Below are positions 59,979-64,000 of a stretch of DNA of 64,000 nucleotides, one piece after another. Position 1 is the first letter of the stretch. Each line of letters opens with the position of its first letter. The stretch is from CAVVIG01 sp050249955 (GTDB taxonomy: Bacteria > Acidobacteriota > Vicinamibacteria > Vicinamibacterales > CAVVIG01), in contig JBFWPN010000008.1 in the NCBI GenBank assembly GCA_050249955.1, positions 207,906 through 271,905 on the forward strand, read 5' to 3'. Below the pieces are notes generated by a model. That model searched no databases. It worked only from the letters and a program-made list of their open reading frames with translations, and was not told the origin of the DNA. The position numbers and the translations under genes are program-made.

Positions 59979-60008
59979 GCTCGCCGGAGGCCTTGTCCTC
60001 CGGCGAGC
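59979..60008 (+). terminator. Strong hairpin after PQQ dehydrogenase copy 1
   Basis: GCTCGCCGGAGG and CCTCCGGCGAGC form a perfect 12-bp stem with a CCTTGT loop, 17 bases after the stop. It is followed by C/T-rich rather than T-only sequence, so termination is likely but not canonical. Confidence 0.65.
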
Positions 60009-60166
60009 GCCTCTCCAGCCTTCCGGATCCCCGCCCTCCGCCCCCAACTTTTCGGGGCCCGACCCGCTTCGTTTCGATTCCAATCCACCTCGCGCTGTGA
60101 TAGCGTCCGCGCACTTTGCGCATCCGCCAGGTGGTGGATGGCGATGCAGGTTCAAGGGGGAGGCAC

Positions 60167-63091
60167 ATGACTCGACCGTCGGTTCGGCTGGTTTGTCTGT
60201 TTGCCGGGATCTTCCTCGCGCTCTCGAGCGCGGCTTTCGCACAGAGCGCCATCAGCGGCGCCGTCCGTGACACCAGCGGCGCCGTGCTGCCGGGCGTCTC
60301 GGTGGAGGTGGCCAGTCCGGTGCTGATCGAGAAGGTGAGGACCGCCGTCACCGACGAGCAGGGCCGCTACACCATCATCGACCTCCGGCCCGGCACCTAC
60401 TCGGTCGCCTTCTCGCTCGAAGGGTTCAACACCTACCGCCAGGAAGGGCTCGAACTGCCCGCCAACTTCACCGCCACGATCAACGCCGAGTTGAAGGTGG
60501 GCTCGCTCGAGGAGTCGGTGACGGTCACGGGGGCCGCACCGCTCGTCGACGTGCAGAACACGCAGCGCAGCGTGGTGATGAACCGCGAGTTGATGGACTC
60601 GGTCCCCACCGCCCGGAACTACAGCGGCATGGCGGCCCTGATGCCCGGCGTCCGCATGAGCAACACCGACGTGGGCGGCAACCAGCAGATGGAACAGATC
60701 TACATGACCGTCAACGGCTCGCGTCAGACCGACACGACCGTGCAGGTGGACGGCATGAACCTCAACAGCCTGATGAGCGACGGCCAGGTGCAGGCCTACT
60801 TCAGTGACGCCGCGGTGGCCGAGACCACCTACCAGACCAGCGGCATCACCGCCGATGTCTCCACGGGCGGCGTGCGCATCAACATGATTCCCAAGGACGG
60901 TGGCAACCGCTTCTCCGGCCAGGGCTTCGTCGGCGGCACGCACGGCAGCTGGCAGGCCAACAACGTGACCGATGAGCTCATCTCGCGCGGTCTCCGGACC
61001 GGTTCGCGCGTGGCCAAGATCAACGACGTCAACATCGGCATCGGCGGGCCTGTCATGCAGGACCGCCTCTGGTTCTTCGCCAGCTGGCGCCGCATCGCCA
61101 CCGACTCGGTCATTCCGGGCAGCTTCGACGCCCAGACCGGCGTGGTCGGCACCGGCGTGGAAGATCAGTGGATCCAGAACCAGATGGCCCGCCTGACGTG
61201 GCAGATCAACTCGAAGAACAAGCTGAGCGCGTACCACGACCGCTACCCGAAGTTCAAAGGGCATGAAGCCATCGCCGGCGCGATCGCCGAGTGGAACACC
61301 GCCCCGGGCCGCCGCAACCCCGAGAACGCCCGTTACTACACCGGCCAGGTGAAGTGGACCTCCACGGTCACCAGCCGCCTGCTCGTCGAGGCCGGCTACT
61401 CCATCAACTCCGAGTACTACACGGCCCGCTACCAGCCGGGCGTGCAGCAGGATCGCGGCGCGGCGCCCTGGTTCTCCACGATCGGCAAGAGCGACCTCAT
61501 CTCCCTGCGCGCCTACGACGGGCGCATCAGCCCGGCCGCCGGCGTCGACCCGATTGCCAACACGGCGGTCGGCCAGGTGTCGTACGTCACCGGCAGCCAC
61601 GCGATGAAGGCCGGCTTCAACTGGACGTTCGGCAGCTACCAGATCGAGTACGACATCAACGGCGACCTCGTGCAGCTCTATCGCAACGGCGTCCCCGACT
61701 CCGTGCGCGTCTACAACACGCCGGTCCGCTCGAACGAGTACCTGAACGGCAACCTCGGCATGTTCGTGCAGGACGCCTGGACGATGAACCGGATGACCAT
61801 CAACATGGGTCTCCGCATGGAGCGCTTCAACGCCCAGATCAGCGACCAGACGGCCAACGCGGGCCGCTTCGCCCCCCAGCGCAGCTTCTCGCAGCAGTCC
61901 GGCATGCCCAGCTGGTTCGACCTGGCGCCGCGCCTCGGCGTCTCGTACGACCTGTTCGGCAACGCACAGACGGCAGTGAAGGCGACCTTCGGGCGCTACA
62001 TGGCGGGACAGACCACCAGCTTCCCGGCCCGCTACAACCCGCTGCAGCTCCAGAGCGACACCCGCACCTGGCGCGACCTGAACGGCGACAACATCGCGCA
62101 GAACAACGAGATCGGCCCGAGCAACAACGCCGCGTTCGGCCAGGCGGTCACCACCATCCGACCCGACGCCGACATCAAGCGCGAGTACGACCTCGAATAC
62201 ACCGCGTCCATCCAGCACCAGGTGCGCCCGGGCCTGTCGGTCACCGGCGGCTACTACCGTCGCGGCACCTACAACCAGCGCCGGACGCAGAACAACGGGT
62301 GGTCAGCGTCCGACTACACCATCGTCAACGTGGTGAGCCCGCTCGATGGGCAGATCCTCCCGGTCTACAACCTGAACCCGGCGCTGCGCGCCAATGTGGA
62401 CCGCACCGACTTCAACTCCACCGACTCCGACCTGCGGCGCCGGACCTACAACGGCGTACAGGTGGGCTTCAATGCCCGCATTGCCGGCGCCCAGTTCTTC
62501 GGGGGCTGGACGATGGACCGGATCATCGACGTGCGGTGCGACGCGATCGAAAGCAACCAGGCGCGCTACGGCGGCACGGCGGCCATTGCGGCCAACAACG
62601 CCCCGCAGCCCGATTTCCACTGGTGCGACCAGAGCCAGCTCGACATGCCCTGGCTCCACGAGCTCAAGTTCGCGGGCTCCTATACGCTGCCCTGGTGGGA
62701 CATCCAGGCGAACATGGCCTTCCAGAGCTACAACGGCCAGCCGCTGTTCACGCGCTGGAACATCTCTCCCTCGACCCGCTACGCGGCCGGGTGCCCCGGC
62801 CCGTGCCGGCCTGGTGAACTCGTGGTGCCGGGCCTGACACTCGCCAGCTACGTCCTCGACCTGGTGCAACCGGGCTCGCAGTACTACCACCGGCAGAACC
62901 AGTTCGACGTCGGCTTCCGGAAGCTGATTCGGTTCGGCAAGTACCAGCTCTCCGCCCAGGCCGACATCTTCAACATCGTGAACTCGTCCTACGTGAAGAA
63001 CCAGAACATCACGTGGGGGTCGTCGCTCGGCCAGCCGCTCGACATCCTCCAGCCGCGCACCCTGCGGCTGGCGGCTCAGCTGAAGTTCTAG
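60167..63091 (+). CDS. Oar-like TonB-dependent receptor with carboxypeptidase-regulatory domain (between PQQ genes)
   Basis: 974 residues from the ATG at 60167 with GGGGGAGG six bases upstream. Signal peptide (about 1-25, ending AAFAQ), then the regulatory beta domain (AISGAVRDTSGAVLPGVSVE, GRYTIIDLRPGTYSVAFSLEGF). The plug region has VTVTGAAPLVDVQNTQ, QVDGMNLNSLMSDGQVQ and NMIPKDGGNRFSGQ, and the barrel ends RTLRLAAQLKF. It belongs to the same broad family as the receptors at 34476 and 38310 but is clearly a different branch. Its place between two PQQ dehydrogenase genes suggests import of the substrate or product of those enzymes. Confidence 0.95.
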   Translation: MTRPSVRLVCLFAGIFLALSSAAFAQSAISGAVRDTSGAVLPGVSVEVASPVLIEKVRTAVTDEQGRYTIIDLRPGTYSVAFSLEGFNTYRQEGLELPANFTATINAELKVGSLEESVTVTGAAPLVDVQNTQRSVVMNRELMDSVPTARNYSGMAALMPGVRMSNTDVGGNQQMEQIYMTVNGSRQTDTTVQVDGMNLNSLMSDGQVQAYFSDAAVAETTYQTSGITADVSTGGVRINMIPKDGGNRFSGQGFVGGTHGSWQANNVTDELISRGLRTGSRVAKINDVNIGIGGPVMQDRLWFFASWRRIATDSVIPGSFDAQTGVVGTGVEDQWIQNQMARLTWQINSKNKLSAYHDRYPKFKGHEAIAGAIAEWNTAPGRRNPENARYYTGQVKWTSTVTSRLLVEAGYSINSEYYTARYQPGVQQDRGAAPWFSTIGKSDLISLRAYDGRISPAAGVDPIANTAVGQVSYVTGSHAMKAGFNWTFGSYQIEYDINGDLVQLYRNGVPDSVRVYNTPVRSNEYLNGNLGMFVQDAWTMNRMTINMGLRMERFNAQISDQTANAGRFAPQRSFSQQSGMPSWFDLAPRLGVSYDLFGNAQTAVKATFGRYMAGQTTSFPARYNPLQLQSDTRTWRDLNGDNIAQNNEIGPSNNAAFGQAVTTIRPDADIKREYDLEYTASIQHQVRPGLSVTGGYYRRGTYNQRRTQNNGWSASDYTIVNVVSPLDGQILPVYNLNPALRANVDRTDFNSTDSDLRRRTYNGVQVGFNARIAGAQFFGGWTMDRIIDVRCDAIESNQARYGGTAAIAANNAPQPDFHWCDQSQLDMPWLHELKFAGSYTLPWWDIQANMAFQSYNGQPLFTRWNISPSTRYAAGCPGPCRPGELVVPGLTLASYVLDLVQPGSQYYHRQNQFDVGFRKLIRFGKYQLSAQADIFNIVNSSYVKNQNITWGSSLGQPLDILQPRTLRLAAQLKF

Positions 63092-63098
63092 GTCCTCC

Positions 63099-63122
63099 GG
63101 CCGGCCCCTTCGGGGGCCGGCC
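63099..63122 (+). terminator. GC hairpin with TTCG loop after the TonB receptor
   Basis: GGCCGGCCCC-TTCG-GGGGCCGGCC is a perfect 10-bp stem closed by a C(UUCG)G tetraloop, seven bases after the stop. Only C-rich sequence follows, so it may work mainly as an mRNA-stabilising or Rho-aided end. Confidence 0.7.
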
Positions 63123-63145
63123 CCGCCCCCGCCTCCCCTTCTGCC

Positions 63146-63175
63146 TTACCAGCGCTCCCGTCCCTGACGTATAAT
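63146..63175 (+). promoter_or_regulatory. Sigma-70-like promoter for PQQ dehydrogenase copy 2
   Basis: TTACCA (63146-63151) and a perfect TATAAT (63170-63175) are 18 bases apart. The start would fall near 63182, giving a 34-base leader. It is the clearest housekeeping-type promoter in the window. Confidence 0.65.
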
Positions 63176-63215
63176 CGGCCGCCCGTTCCTGAGTTCTGTG
63201 TCAGTGAGGAGTTGA

Positions 63216-64000
63216 ATGATGAAGCGCACCGCGGTTCGCGTTGTGCCGGCAATCGCCCTGTTGGCGCTGGGGGTGGCGACGTTCGTGCCACGCATCCAGG
63301 GCCAGAACACGGGGCAGCCGAGCACGAAAAACGGCGAGTGGCCGATGTACACCGCCGACCTGGCGGGTAGCAAGTACTCGCCCCTCGACCAGATTGGCGC
63401 CAGCAACTTCAGCAAGCTGGAAGTCGCCTGGCGGTTCAAGACCGATAACCTGGGCCCGCGCCCCGAGAACAAGCTCGAAGGCACGCCGATCATGGTCAAG
63501 GGCACGGTCTACGCGACCGCCGGGACCCGGCGTGCGGTAGTGGCCCTCAATGCCGCTACCGGCGAGATGAAGTGGATGTATGCGATGGACGAAGGGGAGC
63601 GCGCCACCCGCTGGGCGCCCCGCCAGCTGTCCGGTCGCGGCCTGTCCTACTGGACCGACGGCCGCGGCGACGAGCGCATCTTCTACGTCACCACCGGCTA
63701 CCGCCTCGTCTCGCTGAACGCGAAGACCGGCGTGCCGATCGCCACCTTCGGCACCAATGGCGTGCTCGACCTGAAGGTCGGTGTGGTCATCGGCAAGGAC
63801 AAGCAGCTGGACCTCGAGAAGGGCGAAATCGGCCTGCACTCGACCCCGACCGTCGTCAACGACACGATCATCGTCGGGTCGTCGATGTTCGAGGGGCTGG
63901 GCTACCGCTACAGCACGAACGCCAAGGGCCTCGTCCGCGCCTTCGACGTGAAGAGCGGCAAGCAGATCTGGCGCTTCAACACGATTCCGGGCCCCGGCGA
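63216..64000 (+). CDS. PQQ-dependent dehydrogenase (copy 2), 3'-truncated by window edge
   Basis: Begins with two adjacent ATGs at 63216, preceded by GAGGAG, and is open to the end of the window (261 codons seen). A signal peptide ending about residue 29 is followed by STKNGEWPMYTADLAGSKYS, identical in that stretch to copy 1. By eye roughly 70% of aligned residues match (for example RQLSGRGLSYWTDGRGDER, EIGLHSTPT, IIVGSS, FNTIPGPG). So copies 1 and 2 are paralogues on either side of a TonB receptor. Whether this copy carries a C-terminal heme domain cannot be seen. Confidence 0.92.
   Translation, partial: MMKRTAVRVVPAIALLALGVATFVPRIQGQNTGQPSTKNGEWPMYTADLAGSKYSPLDQIGASNFSKLEVAWRFKTDNLGPRPENKLEGTPIMVKGTVYATAGTRRAVVALNAATGEMKWMYAMDEGERATRWAPRQLSGRGLSYWTDGRGDERIFYVTTGYRLVSLNAKTGVPIATFGTNGVLDLKVGVVIGKDKQLDLEKGEIGLHSTPTVVNDTIIVGSSMFEGLGYRYSTNAKGLVRAFDVKSGKQIWRFNTIPGPG

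Noticed and set aside
57824..60088. Minus-strand frame of 754 codons
   Set aside because: Antisense to the PQQ dehydrogenase gene; arginine- and valine-rich with no domain.

Overview
The window is GC-rich, densely coded DNA with no rRNA, tRNA, phage, IS or CRISPR signal. Its gene types suggest a soil Acidobacteriota, most likely the Vicinamibacteria lineage; this is an inference from gene content, not from a marker gene. They are Oar-type TonB-dependent receptors, FG-GAP/ASPIC-UnbV proteins with TPRs, PQQ quinoproteins without a heme domain, a MacB-like exporter and DUF3089 and YfiR-like proteins. GTG starts and 1-8 bp gene overlaps are frequent.

Layout. 1-5409: two divergent TonB receptor + YfiR-like pairs, mirror images about 2469-2757. 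5413-9670: a four-gene HlyD/ABC/FtsX/FtsX export operon on the minus strand. 9950-14952: minus-strand genes for a GAF-GGDEF diguanylate cyclase, a secreted unknown, a PLP class V enzyme, a DUF3089 hydrolase and an RsbW-like kinase. 15163-18245: a plus-strand Gfo/Idh, GMC oxidoreductase and VOC set. 18465-22835: a small secreted protein, a winged-helix/TPR regulator, a secreted metallo-beta-lactamase-fold protein and a methyltransferase. 22883-33937: a surface-protein region with three FG-GAP/UnbV proteins, a TPR lipoprotein, a nitrilase-family enzyme and a SurA/DsbA-like fusion that has lost both redox cysteines.

34012-47337 is the most unusual part. Four consecutive minus-strand transcription units form two duplicated modules: two copies of [cytochrome c/copper-monooxygenase-like protein + Ig-like secreted protein] and two copies of [Oar-like TonB receptor + 116-residue membrane protein]. 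A 10-bp-period direct repeat (TTGTCGCA read on the plus strand) lies 120-160 bp upstream of each unit. The outermost copy sits in the 157-bp region shared with a divergent operon for a TAXI-type binding lipoprotein, a histidine kinase and an OmpR-family response regulator (47495-50842). OmpR-family regulators typically bind direct repeats of this spacing, so I propose a self-contained sensor-regulator-regulon for uptake and periplasmic oxidation of an unknown substrate.

50881-64000: a STAS protein, a very large secreted HExxH peptidase/beta-propeller/barrel protein followed by a PrsW-like intramembrane protease, an amidohydrolase, a secreted double-VOC protein, and a PQQ dehydrogenase - TonB receptor - PQQ dehydrogenase set whose last gene runs off the end. 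At least five intergenic sites carry short tandem repeats of 7-bp period with different unit sequences.
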